DNA from: Oscillospiraceae bacterium
GTDB taxonomy: Bacteria > Bacillota > Clostridia > Oscillospirales > Ruminococcaceae
DNA length: 7,565 nucleotides
Direction: 5' to 3'
Assembly (NCBI GenBank): GCA_018110855.1
Contig: JAGBFZ010000333.1
Coordinates: 1-7,565 of the forward strand
The first letter of the stretch is position 1, and each line of letters begins with the position of its first letter. This document shows, piece by piece, positions 1 through 7,504 of the stretch. The position numbers and the translations under genes were made by a program. The notes beneath the pieces are model-generated. The model was given only the letters and a program-made list of their open reading frames with translations, ran no database searches and was not told the origin of the DNA.

Positions 1-1518
1 CCCGAGGAATACCGCAGCAACGTTATATCTCTGAGAAAGGGAATGGAAATATCCCGTGACGAGCTTTTAAAAAGACTTGTTGAGATACAGTATGAGCGCA
101 ATGATGTGAATTTTGTGAGAAACAAATTCCGCGTCAGGGGAGACGTGGTTGAGATATTCCCCGCAGGCTCAACGGAAAACGCAATACGGGTGGAATTTTT
201 CGGAGACGAGATCGACCGCATTTCCGAGATACACGTTCTCACGGGAAATGTGATAACAACCCTTGCCCATACCGCTATATATCCCGCCTCTCATTATGTT
301 GTGTCGAGAGAGCATATCCACACAGCCGTTGAGGAAATTGAAAGAGAGCTTGGGGAGCGTGTTGAATGGTTTGAAAAGCAGGGCAAGCTGGTTGAGGCGC
401 AGAGACTGAAACAGCGAACTCTTTACGATATCGAAATGCTTGAGGAAATAGGCTTCTGCAAGGGTATCGAGAATTATTCGAGAATACTTTCGGGCAGAGA
501 GCCGGGCAGCACTCCCTATACACTTCTCGACCATTTCCCGAAGGATTATCTTCTTTTTGTGGACGAGAGCCATGTGTCTCTGCCGCAGGTTAGGGGAATG
601 AGCGCAGGCGACAGGGGAAGAAAGTCCGTTCTTATCGACTACGGCTTCCGCTTGCCTTCAGCATATGACAACCGTCCTCTTAATTTTGATGAATTTGATT
701 CAAAGCTGAATCAGGCAATATATGTTTCCGCTACCCCGGGACCCATTGAAAGGGAAAAATCTGCTCAGATAGTTGAGCAGGTGATACGTCCCACAGGACT
801 TGTTGACCCCGAAATTATCGTCAAGCCCGTCGAGGGTCAGATCGAGGACCTGCTCAGTCAGATAAATATCAGAGCCGAGAAAAATGAGAGAGTCCTTGTC
901 ACCACCCTTACAAAGAAAATGGCGGAGGACCTCACCGCATTTCTCACAAATGCAGGCGTTCGGGTCAGGTATCTTCACCACGATATCGACACCATCGAGC
1001 GAATGGAGATAATAAGAGATCTTCGTCTGGGCGAATTTGATGTTCTTGTGGGAATAAATCTTCTGCGAGAGGGACTTGACATTCCCGAGGTATCGCTTGT
1101 TGCCATACTTGACGCCGACAAGGAGGGCTTCCTGCGCTCCGAATCCTCCCTTATCCAGACTGTCGGACGTGCCGCACGAAACAGCGAGGGCAAGGTAATC
1201 ATGTACGCCGACAGCGTAACAGGCTCAATGGAGCGTGCAATTGCCGAAACAAACCGCCGCCGTGAGCTGCAGCTTAAATACAACGAGGAACATGGAATCG
1301 TGCCTAAAACCATTATCAAGGACGTAAGAGACGTTATCGAGATATCCACCAAGGAGGAGGTAAACGGCAAAACTTCCGAAAAGCGCCTTTCCAAAAAGGA
1401 GCGTGACGAGCTGATAACAAAGCTCACAGCCCAGATGAAGGAAGCTGCAAAGCTGCTTGAATTTGAGCACGCCGCATATCTGAGAGACAAGATAAACGAG
1501 CTGAAGGAGCAGAAATAA
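1..1518 (+). CDS. uvrB: UvrB, excinuclease ABC subunit B (5' end cut by window edge)
   Basis: UvrB is the damage-verifying helicase-like subunit of nucleotide excision repair. It is loaded by UvrA and recruits UvrC for incision. The reading frame is open from base 1 ([20 protein letters not shown]), so the gene begins outside the window. The 505 visible residues compare with about 660 for the family, so roughly 155 N-terminal residues are missing, including Walker A and the beta-hairpin. Numbering from base 1, the visible parts are the UvrA-binding domain 2 region, the Walker B/motif II DESH (188-191), [10 protein letters not shown] (from 241), [16 protein letters not shown], and helicase motif [11 protein letters not shown] (386-394). 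The UVR domain that contacts UvrC fills the last 41 residues (about 465-505). All visible motifs are intact, so the gene looks functional. It is the first visible gene of a tight plus-strand operon. Its last codons hold the ribosome-binding site of the next gene. Confidence 0.98.
   Translation, partial: PEEYRSNVISLRKGMEISRDELLKRLVEIQYERNDVNFVRNKFRVRGDVVEIFPAGSTENAIRVEFFGDEIDRISEIHVLTGNVITTLAHTAIYPASHYVVSREHIHTAVEEIERELGERVEWFEKQGKLVEAQRLKQRTLYDIEMLEEIGFCKGIENYSRILSGREPGSTPYTLLDHFPKDYLLFVDESHVSLPQVRGMSAGDRGRKSVLIDYGFRLPSAYDNRPLNFDEFDSKLNQAIYVSATPGPIEREKSAQIVEQVIRPTGLVDPEIIVKPVEGQIEDLLSQINIRAEKNERVLVTTLTKKMAEDLTAFLTNAGVRVRYLHHDIDTIERMEIIRDLRLGEFDVLVGINLLREGLDIPEVSLVAILDADKEGFLRSESSLIQTVGRAARNSEGKVIMYADSVTGSMERAIAETNRRRELQLKYNEEHGIVPKTIIKDVRDVIEISTKEEVNGKTSEKRLSKKERDELITKLTAQMKEAAKLLEFEHAAYLRDKINELKEQK
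1504..1509 (+). promoter_or_regulatory. Ribosome-binding site of cls inside the uvrB 3' end
   Basis: AAGGAG lies 9 bases before the cls ATG and is fully inside the last uvrB codons. Because the cls start directly follows the uvrB stop, translation of the two genes is probably coupled. Confidence 0.8.
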
Positions 1519-3075
1519 ATGAAGGATAAAATAAAAATAAACTGCCGCAGGCTGATAGTAAACAGGATATTCATAACCGCACTGTTCCTTATTTTGCAGA
1601 TAGCGTGGTTTGTCCTGTGTATAATCAAGCTGTCCGCATTTTCGGCATGGATAAGCGCAGTCCTCAAGGTATTGAGCCTGTTTATCGTTCTGTACATCAT
1701 TTGCAAGGACGACAACCCCGCCTACAAGATAGTCTGGATAATCCTGATAATGATACTGTCCATCTTCGGGGGACTTCTGTACCTCTTTGCGGGAAACAAA
1801 AAGCCCTCCAAGCATATGCATGGACGAATAAGGTCTGCAAAGGAAAAATATATCCCAATGCTCAAGGATTTCGGAGAAAAGGGAGAGGCGCTTTCCGAAA
1901 CAGACCCGAGAGCCTACTCGGTCTGCCGATATATAAACCATCTCAGCGGATATCCGGTTTATACCAATACTCAGGTGAAATATTACCCCGTGGGCGAGCT
2001 TATGTTCAAGGACATGATAAAGGAGATAAAAAAGGCGGAGCATTTTATCTTCATAGAATATTTCATTATCAGCATGGGGAAAATGTGGGACGAAATGCTT
2101 GAGGCTCTTGTTGACAGAGCGGAGCATGGAGTAGAGATACGCATTATCTATGACGATATGGGCTGCGTTGCACTGCTGCCGCCAAAATATTTCAGGGAGC
2201 TTGAAAGTATTCACCCCAATATAAAATGCCTTGCCTTCAATCCCGTTGTACCCGTGCTGTCCCTTGTGATGAATAACCGAGATCACAGAAAAATTCTTGT
2301 AATTGACGGACACACAGGCTTTAACGGCGGCATAAACATCTCCGATGAATATATCAATGAGACTGCGCCCTTCGGACACTGGAAGGACACAGGCGTTATG
2401 CTCAGAGGAGACGCTGTCATGAATCTTACAGAGATGTTCCTTGAGCTGTGGCACAGCTTCAAGGATACGGGAACAAAGGCGGATATCATAAAATACGCTC
2501 CTGCGGTCTACGGGGAGAAATATCCCTCGGACGGATACGTTCAGCCCTTTTACGATACTCCTCTCGATGACGAAGCACTGAGCGAGAATGTCTACATCGA
2601 GATACTTAGCCGAGCTGAAAAATATGTCTATATCTACACTCCCTATCTTATCCTTGACGATATAATGAAATCCGCACTTTGCCTTGCTGCAAAAAGGGGA
2701 GTGGATGTCTGTATCGTCACCCCCGGTATTCCCGACAAGAAGATAATCTACCGTATGACAAGGGCAAATTACACGCCGCTTCTCAAGGCGGGAGTAAGGA
2801 TATTCGAGTATACCCCCGGCTTTATCCATGCAAAGAGCTTTGTGAGCGATGATAAGATAGGCGTGGTGGGAACCATAAATCTTGATTACCGCAGCCTGTT
2901 CCTGCATTTTGAATGCGGAACTCTCCTCTATGGCAGCAAGGCTGTCCTTGACCTTAAAGAGGACTGCCTGAAAACCTTTGATAAATGCCGCGAGATAACA
3001 AGAGACAATATCAGACAGATATACCGCGGGACCATGTTTGACGCTCTGCTGAGACTTATCGCACCCCTTCTGTAA
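1519..3075 (+). CDS. cls: Cardiolipin synthase (phospholipase D superfamily)
   Basis: This is a membrane-bound enzyme that condenses two phosphatidylglycerol molecules into cardiolipin and glycerol. The protein has 518 residues, slightly above the usual 480-515 for Gram-positive Cls. Three hydrophobic segments (about 17-37, 41-62 and 70-91) form the N-terminal membrane part; the last one, ending LLYLFAGN, resembles the PLDc_N domain. Both catalytic HKD motifs are complete: HRKILVID (H256, K258, D263) followed by FNGGINISDEY, and HAKSFVSD (H437, K439, D444) followed by VVGTINLDYRS. The ATG abuts the uvrB stop with no gap and has AAGGAG 9 bases upstream, which fixes the start. The AI-2E-family gene follows 18 bases downstream, suggesting one transcript. 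Other PLD-family phosphatidyltransferases are possible, but the membrane segments plus two full HKD motifs fit Cls best. Confidence 0.95.
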   Translation: MKDKIKINCRRLIVNRIFITALFLILQIAWFVLCIIKLSAFSAWISAVLKVLSLFIVLYIICKDDNPAYKIVWIILIMILSIFGGLLYLFAGNKKPSKHMHGRIRSAKEKYIPMLKDFGEKGEALSETDPRAYSVCRYINHLSGYPVYTNTQVKYYPVGELMFKDMIKEIKKAEHFIFIEYFIISMGKMWDEMLEALVDRAEHGVEIRIIYDDMGCVALLPPKYFRELESIHPNIKCLAFNPVVPVLSLVMNNRDHRKILVIDGHTGFNGGINISDEYINETAPFGHWKDTGVMLRGDAVMNLTEMFLELWHSFKDTGTKADIIKYAPAVYGEKYPSDGYVQPFYDTPLDDEALSENVYIEILSRAEKYVYIYTPYLILDDIMKSALCLAAKRGVDVCIVTPGIPDKKIIYRMTRANYTPLLKAGVRIFEYTPGFIHAKSFVSDDKIGVVGTINLDYRSLFLHFECGTLLYGSKAVLDLKEDCLKTFDKCREITRDNIRQIYRGTMFDALLRLIAPLL

Positions 3076-3076
3076 G

Positions 3077-3082
3077 AAAGGA
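3077..3082 (+). promoter_or_regulatory. Ribosome-binding site of the AI-2E-family gene
   Basis: AAAGGA starts 2 bases after the cls stop codon and ends 11 bases before the ATG at 3094. No promoter is visible in the 18-base gap, which supports co-transcription with cls. Confidence 0.65.
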
Positions 3083-3093
3083 AATAGATCCAT

Positions 3094-4341
3094 ATGAATG
3101 AAAGAGATAAAAAACGCTTCAAGCGTTTCCTGCCCTTCCTTGCGGCAGGCACTGCGGCTGTGCTGCTGATAATATATTTCGGCAAGGTAACGGCTGCGCT
3201 GGGAGCGGTACTTAAAATTATTGCTCCGCTTATCATAGGCTGTGCGCTTGCCTACGGACTGAACATCATCATGCGGCGGCTTGAAAAGCTTTATTTTCCG
3301 AGGTCGGAGAAAAGAGCTGTGACTGTCACCCGCCGTCCCGTTTGCCTTGTGCTATCCCTGCTTATCGTGCTGCTTGCCATTGCTGCTATAGTAATGGTCA
3401 TCGTCCCAGAGATAGGAAATATTTTCAGAGTGCTGGGAGAATCCTTCCCCGTATATGTTTCAACGCTGCAGAAATGGCTTAGTGAAGCAAAGGAAAGCCT
3501 GCCTGTGGCAGCGGAGCTTTTTGAGGAAAATATCAATCTTAAAAACTTTGACTGGCAGAATATATCCGCCGCCATAATCGACTTTGCAAAGAACGGAATG
3601 GGCGGAGCGCTGACCTCGGCTATAACCGTTATCTCCTCATTCTTCGGCGGAATAGTTAATTTCACCGTGGGACTGATATTTGCTATATACATTCTCTTTA
3701 ACAAGGAGAGACTTGCGGAGCAGGCGGATATGCTTATGAAAAGCTATATGAAGCCCGATAATGAGCGGCGTTTCAGATATTTCTGCTCCACTGCCGATAA
3801 ATGCTTCTCCAGCTTTATCGTGGGACAATGCACAGAAGCGGTTATTCTTGGCGTTCTCTGCGCTCTTGGAATGACAATTCTTCGTATTCCCTACGCCTCC
3901 ACCATCGGCACGCTTATCGGAGCGACAGCTCTTATCCCCATTGTGGGAGCATATCTGGGCGCAGCGGTGGGCGCACTGATGATAGTTGTGGCAGACCCCA
4001 TAAAGGCACTCTGGTTCCTGATTTTCCTTGTGCTACTCCAGCAGATAGAGGGAAATGTGATATATCCCAAGGTGGTAGGCTCCTCCGTGGGACTCCCCGG
4101 AATGTGGGTGCTTGCCGCTGTTACCGTCGGCGGCGGACTTGGCGGTATCGGCGGAATGTTACTGGGCGTTCCCATGGCGGCAACCGTTTACAAGCTCCTT
4201 GAGAATGACGTTCACCGCCGTCTCGATACCGAAGCTGCTCCCGAAATAATCGAAGAAGCTCCTCCCGAGGAAAATGAAGCTCCGCCCGAAGATCCTGCGG
4301 ATAATAATTCTTCCGAATCCCAAAACCAAAGCTCCGAATAA
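3094..4341 (+). CDS. AI-2E family transporter (PerM/YdiK type membrane protein)
   Basis: This 415-residue polytopic inner-membrane protein belongs to the AI-2E/UPF0118 family. Characterised members have been linked to autoinducer-2 export, sodium/proton exchange or peptide export, so the substrate cannot be named from sequence. The N-terminal half has hydrophobic segments at about 13-31, 36-54 and 79-105, then a polar stretch (about 115-165). The C-terminal half holds the family's conserved core: FTVGLIFAIYILFNKERL, IPIVGAY (281-287), QQIEGNVIYP (316-325), SVGLPGMWVLAAVTVGGGLG and a final Gly-rich LLGVPMAATVYKLL. The ATG at 3094 has AAAGGA upstream and a Lys/Arg-rich start (NERDKKRFKRF) fitting a cytoplasmic N terminus. 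After residue 369 comes a tail of about 46 residues rich in Glu, Pro, Asn and Ser, likely disordered and not part of the conserved core. It is the last gene of the operon and ends 9 bases before the terminator hairpin. Confidence 0.93.
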   Translation: MNERDKKRFKRFLPFLAAGTAAVLLIIYFGKVTAALGAVLKIIAPLIIGCALAYGLNIIMRRLEKLYFPRSEKRAVTVTRRPVCLVLSLLIVLLAIAAIVMVIVPEIGNIFRVLGESFPVYVSTLQKWLSEAKESLPVAAELFEENINLKNFDWQNISAAIIDFAKNGMGGALTSAITVISSFFGGIVNFTVGLIFAIYILFNKERLAEQADMLMKSYMKPDNERRFRYFCSTADKCFSSFIVGQCTEAVILGVLCALGMTILRIPYASTIGTLIGATALIPIVGAYLGAAVGALMIVVADPIKALWFLIFLVLLQQIEGNVIYPKVVGSSVGLPGMWVLAAVTVGGGLGGIGGMLLGVPMAATVYKLLENDVHRRLDTEAAPEIIEEAPPEENEAPPEDPADNNSSESQNQSSE

Positions 4342-4343
4342 AC

Positions 4344-4399
4344 AAAAAAATCCCTCTCCAAATGCTTGATTTTAAGCAAATGGAGAGGGAATATTTTTA
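4344..4399. terminator. Bidirectional rho-independent terminator between convergent genes
   Basis: The arms TCCCTCTCCA (4351-4360) and TGGAGAGGGA (4381-4390) are perfect 10-base inverted repeats. Inside them, after a small A/A internal loop, TGCTT (4363-4367) pairs with AAGCA (4374-4378), leaving a short loop. On the plus strand the stem is followed by ATATTTTTA (4391-4399). On the minus strand the run of seven A at 4344-4350 becomes a T-run after the same stem. It therefore can end both the uvrB-cls-AI-2E transcript and the convergent lipoprotein transcript. The T-rich side overlaps the lipoprotein stop codon (4397-4399). Confidence 0.92.
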
Positions 4400-4798
4400 T
4401 CTTGCCACAGTTGTGGTCTGAGTTGCGTTGTCACGCTCGCCGGGGGTGATATCGTCAATGATATCCTCTGCGCCCCGAACTGCGCCGCCAACGATATCTT
4501 CTGCGCCTGTTACCACGTCCTCGATAAATCCGTCGCCGTCAATATCGCCTGTTCTTGCATTGTTATCACCGATAACAGAGCCTTCACCGTTGCCGGGGCT
4601 TGTGCCGCCTGCACCGTTTCCGTTCATGCCTGTGCTGCCGTTTGAGCTGCTCTGGCTTGCGGAAGAACCTGTGCCCTGATCATTCTGCCCGTTCTGTCCG
4701 TTTGCTCCTGTATCTGCATTGTTTCCGCAGGCTGTGAACATGATGCCAAGACCGAGAATAAGGGGCAGAAGTGCCGCTGATCTCTTTTTCATAAGCAT
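4397..4798 (-). CDS. Small Gly/Asn/Ser-rich lipoprotein with EF-hand-like loop and 11-residue repeat
   Basis: The function is not recognised. The 133-residue product begins MLMKKRSAALLPLILGLGIM, a basic lipoprotein signal peptide ending in lipobox FTAC with the lipidated Cys at residue 24, so the protein should be anchored on the outer face of the membrane. Residues 25-80 are a low-complexity Gly, Asn, Gln, Ser and Thr spacer. Next comes DIDGDGFIED (85-94), matching EF-hand/dockerin loop positions 1, 3, 5, 6 and 8 but with Val where the position-12 acid is expected. Then two 11-residue units follow, GAEDIVGGAVR (98-108) and GAEDIIDDITP (109-119), and a Thr-rich end. I chose the ATG at 4798 because AAAGGG lies 6 bases upstream. 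The ATG two codons later (4792) is also possible. The frame is open to an ATG at 4882, but that would bury the signal peptide. The gene lies downstream of the ABC permease in the same orientation and ends at the shared terminator. Confidence 0.75.
   Translation of the reverse strand: MLMKKRSAALLPLILGLGIMFTACGNNADTGANGQNGQNDQGTGSSASQSSSNGSTGMNGNGAGGTSPGNGEGSVIGDNNARTGDIDGDGFIEDVVTGAEDIVGGAVRGAEDIIDDITPGERDNATQTTTVAR
4460..4507 (-). repeat. 33-base internal direct repeat in the lipoprotein gene
   Basis: The 15-base segments at 4460-4474 (gatatcctctgcgcc) and 4493-4507 (gatatcttctgcgcc) differ at one base and are 33 bases apart. They encode the two GAEDI motifs at the head of the 11-residue units. 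The spacing is exactly eleven codons, so this looks like an in-frame duplication inside the gene. Confidence 0.7.
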
Positions 4799-4804
4799 AG
4801 CTTT

Positions 4805-4810
4805 CCCTTT
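4805..4810 (-). promoter_or_regulatory. Ribosome-binding site of the lipoprotein gene
   Basis: On the minus strand AAAGGG sits 6 bases before the ATG at 4798. This favours the MLMKKR start over the far upstream ATG at 4882, which has no comparable purine-rich site just before it. Confidence 0.6.
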
Positions 4811-4860
4811 CCCGCAGAGCTTGTGCCCCCTGCGTGTTGAATGTCCGAAAAATGCGGGAA
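4809..4860 (-). repeat. Inverted repeat in the leader of the lipoprotein gene
   Basis: The 108-base gap between permease and lipoprotein (4799-4906) holds a perfect 8-base inverted repeat, TTCCCGCA at 4809-4816 and TGCGGGAA at 4853-4860, 36 bases apart. A smaller CGCAG/CTGCG pair lies within it. The downstream arm on the minus strand touches the ribosome-binding site. No T-run follows, so it is not a terminator. I could not identify a convincing -35/-10 promoter in this gap. The repeat may be a leader structure or chance. Confidence 0.35.
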
Positions 4861-4906
4861 CGGAAAATAGCTGCAAACCCATGCCGTAATTTTTTATCTG
4901 CCCTCG

Positions 4907-7504
4907 TCAGCCTGCGATATCGTAATTCTCATAAATTTCATGTGCTTCCGTATAGACCATAAGTGGTTCTTCTGTTGTAACCTCACTGTCGGTATCCCCG
5001 AACTGATCGTAAAAATCCGTATCGGTCTTTGACCATTCTGTGAGATCATTATAGGTCTTTTCCGCTGTTTCGCTGTCATAGTAGAAGCTTAGCGCAGAAA
5101 TTATCTTATCCTTGCCGTAATATTCAAGGAAGGCTCTGAGATATTCGGAGTATCCTCTGTAATTCTCACCTGTGGCATTATCATACTCGTAGGGCGACGA
5201 CCAGAAGCCACGATCATTCATATAATTTGCCTTGTCGGCAGTCATTCTGATGAATACTCTTTCCGCAATATCGCTATACTCGGAGGGGATAACGGCGCTG
5301 TTTCCGCCCGCCGTAATAGTATAACAGCTTTCGTCCGTTTTATACGCTTTATAGCTGTGAACAAAGAGAGTGTGGATATCATCGTAATATTCGTATGCCG
5401 ATGAAAAGCACTGTGAATATATCCAGCCGTTTTTGTATTTGAAGTAGCCTGCATTTCCGTTATAGACGGGAGAATTAACAGTGCATGAATCCCTGCCCGT
5501 CATGTATTCAATAAGAGGACCGCTGATAATTGCAAAGCCGCCGCTGCGGCTGTCATATGCCCGCATTATCCTGCCGACACCCTCCTCGGTAATGACGGGA
5601 AGCTCCTTAAAGCCGCAGGATGCAAGATAAGAAATGGTGTTTTTATAGCAGTCTTTTATGAAAACAGTTCTTACGTCAAATATCAGAAGCTGGTAAATAT
5701 TACCCGTAGGAGTGTAGTATTCATCGGGAGTCAGTGCCATAATGTCAGAATACATACAATCGGCAAGCCTTTCGATAAAATCCTCGGGAAGCTTATTGAT
5801 GCCTATGCTGTAAGAGCCGTCATAGTCCTGACCTCCCTCCGAATATCTCCACTGAGGAGAAAGCTTTGCATAAAGATCGTTTTTATCAAATTTCTTGTCG
5901 TATTCCTCACGATTATCAATAATCGTTTTTATGTCAAGGATCTGATTTTTCATTCCCTCGGCACGGGATCTTTTAACGTTCTCTGCCATATCGAGGCTGC
6001 AAAGAAGCTCAATGCCCTTATCGCTGAAGCTGTAGCCATAGCTTCTGTAAATGGTTTTGCCCGAAGAAAGAGTGTACTTTACGGAAAATTCCGTTGGCAA
6101 TTGCAGGTTTGTTAGAATATCTCTGCTGTCATTTTCATTGTAAACTCTGAGAATTTCCCTGTGAAGCTCGGTGAGCGTCTGGATGTCAGCAGGGTCGGAA
6201 AGCTCTGCAGGCGCATATACAATATTATCATCTGTCAGGCAGCCTGCATAGGTTATCTCCGCCTTTTGGACTTTCGCAGGGTCGGGGACAACATCTCCCG
6301 CTCCGAATGCCTTTGTGTCATGGATAACAAGGAATGAGCCGATGGAGCCAAGAATAGTTACAGCGCAGATAACAAGCCCCGAAACTATCTTTCCGAAGCC
6401 TCTGTTCCTGATAACGTGCATTACCATGTAAATAATAAATGAGATGATGAATATAGGAACAAAATTTGTTGTACCGTCTGTCATCATAAGGTAGCAGAGG
6501 GAGAATATTCCCAATGTCATGATGATGTGATGGAAAATGCCGAATACAACGGGCTTGCCTGTGTCCTCCGCCTTTCTCATGCGGTAAATGAAATAGCCGC
6601 CTGCGATAACTATTGCTGTGCAGAGGGTGAACAGGATAAACCATTCTCCGAAATAAAGGCTTTCGTACAGAGTTGTGCGTATATAGTCTCTTGAGTCATT
6701 ATATTGCGATTCAAGGGACAGAATAAGTCCGTATGCACCGCCGAAGGGACCGCAGTAGGGGATAACATTTCTGCAAAAGATCTCTTCGTTAAGTCCGTAA
6801 ATATTATTGCAGACAGTGTTGATACCGAGCAGCACCGAAACGGGGACAAGAGCGTTCAGAAGAATATTATATGCCGCCGCTTCAAAAATATTTCCGCAGC
6901 AGGCTGCCGCAAGAACTGTCACTGCATAGAACATCACCATGAGCATAAGACCGCCCAGCATACCTCTCCAGAGAAGAGGAGCAAGCTCTTCAAATATGGT
7001 GCATACCCATTCATAGCTTTTTATTCCTCCGTAGGTCGGGTCTTCAACGGTTTCCGCAAAGGTCTTGCCGTCGCAGAGGATATGTCCCGCAAGCATGAGT
7101 ATCCAGCTGATAAGCTCTGCCGCAAAATATGGTATAATGTAAACAAACAGTCCCGAAAGAAAATCCGAAACAAATCTCTGCCCTGTGGTCATTGGCAGGG
7201 AAAGCCGCATATCCACCGCCGATTTATTGTAAAGATACTTGAAAACGCCCAGTGCGCATAACATTCCCGAAGCCGCCGCAAGACCCGTTCCGATCATAGC
7301 GGTGACCAAAAAGCCCTCGTCTATATCCTGTACATGGTTGGTAAGTATTCCTGTGAGCAGTGTTATAAGCAGCATGGGAGCCGCCGCAAAATGCAGAACG
7401 AATATAACGATCATCAGCTTCATGTTATCCTTGACGTTATAGCAGAAATTATGCTTCATTGCCTCGGAAAGGAAGCCTTTTTTAGACGAGCTGACCTGCG
7501 TCAT
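4907..7504 (-). CDS. ABC-2 type transporter permease with large extracytoplasmic C-terminal domain
   Basis: This is the membrane subunit of an ABC-2 type exporter. It should work with the ATPase encoded just upstream; the substrate is unknown. The start at 7504 gives 865 residues and has GGAGGG 8 bases upstream. Hydrophobic segments lie at about 29-54, 64-90, 118-143, 181-205, 210-231, 287-307, 320-341, 347-364 and 372-395. YNKSAVDMRLSLPMTTGQRF (92-111) is the cytoplasmic motif typical of this permease class, and YRMRKAEDTGKPVVFG (307-322) is a second family-like cytoplasmic segment. By the positive-inside rule the N terminus is inside. Nine spans then place residues from about 396 to 865 outside the cell. 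This domain is Tyr- and Asp-rich. Its first part (TELHREILRVYNEN, VKYTLSSGKTIYRSYGYSF) recalls domains that follow ABC-2 permeases in other Firmicutes, possibly DUF6449-like, but I cannot confirm that. Most ABC-2 permeases are much shorter. A frame-open ATG at 7543 would extend the product by 13 residues but lacks the good ribosome-binding site. Confidence 0.9.
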   Translation of the reverse strand: MTQVSSSKKGFLSEAMKHNFCYNVKDNMKLMIVIFVLHFAAAPMLLITLLTGILTNHVQDIDEGFLVTAMIGTGLAAASGMLCALGVFKYLYNKSAVDMRLSLPMTTGQRFVSDFLSGLFVYIIPYFAAELISWILMLAGHILCDGKTFAETVEDPTYGGIKSYEWVCTIFEELAPLLWRGMLGGLMLMVMFYAVTVLAAACCGNIFEAAAYNILLNALVPVSVLLGINTVCNNIYGLNEEIFCRNVIPYCGPFGGAYGLILSLESQYNDSRDYIRTTLYESLYFGEWFILFTLCTAIVIAGGYFIYRMRKAEDTGKPVVFGIFHHIIMTLGIFSLCYLMMTDGTTNFVPIFIISFIIYMVMHVIRNRGFGKIVSGLVICAVTILGSIGSFLVIHDTKAFGAGDVVPDPAKVQKAEITYAGCLTDDNIVYAPAELSDPADIQTLTELHREILRVYNENDSRDILTNLQLPTEFSVKYTLSSGKTIYRSYGYSFSDKGIELLCSLDMAENVKRSRAEGMKNQILDIKTIIDNREEYDKKFDKNDLYAKLSPQWRYSEGGQDYDGSYSIGINKLPEDFIERLADCMYSDIMALTPDEYYTPTGNIYQLLIFDVRTVFIKDCYKNTISYLASCGFKELPVITEEGVGRIMRAYDSRSGGFAIISGPLIEYMTGRDSCTVNSPVYNGNAGYFKYKNGWIYSQCFSSAYEYYDDIHTLFVHSYKAYKTDESCYTITAGGNSAVIPSEYSDIAERVFIRMTADKANYMNDRGFWSSPYEYDNATGENYRGYSEYLRAFLEYYGKDKIISALSFYYDSETAEKTYNDLTEWSKTDTDFYDQFGDTDSEVTTEEPLMVYTEAHEIYENYDIAG

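Noticed and set aside
975..1715. A 246-codon minus-strand open frame across the uvrB/cls junction
   Set aside because: It is Ser/Arg-rich, crosses two well-supported genes on the opposite strand and has no recognisable motif. It is a shadow frame.
1225..3093. A 622-codon open frame on the minus strand covering all of cls and the end of uvrB
   Set aside because: Its codons are exactly in register with the sense codons of uvrB and cls, so it stays open only because the sense genes use no TTA, CTA or TCA codon there. It closes at 1225, where uvrB uses TCA. The translation shows no recognisable domain, while cls on the other strand has both HKD motifs.
4344..4399. Hairpin considered as a mobile-element end or attachment site
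   Set aside because: There is no matching copy or target duplication in the window. The T-run and A-run flanks between convergent genes fit a two-way terminator fully.
4445..4540. Possible dockerin (cellulosome) domain in the lipoprotein
   Set aside because: Only one Asp loop is present, its position-12 residue is Val, and the paired second loop of about 20 residues expected of a dockerin is missing. The following repeats have a different pattern.
4799..4882. Longer start for the lipoprotein at 4882
   Set aside because: The frame is open, but the extra 28 residues would put the signal peptide inside the protein, and the purine-rich ribosome-binding site lies before the ATG at 4798.
6704..7261. 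A 185-codon plus-strand open frame opposite the permease
   Set aside because: It lies antisense to clear membrane-spanning coding sequence, shows no domain, and has no convincing ribosome-binding site. It is a shadow frame.
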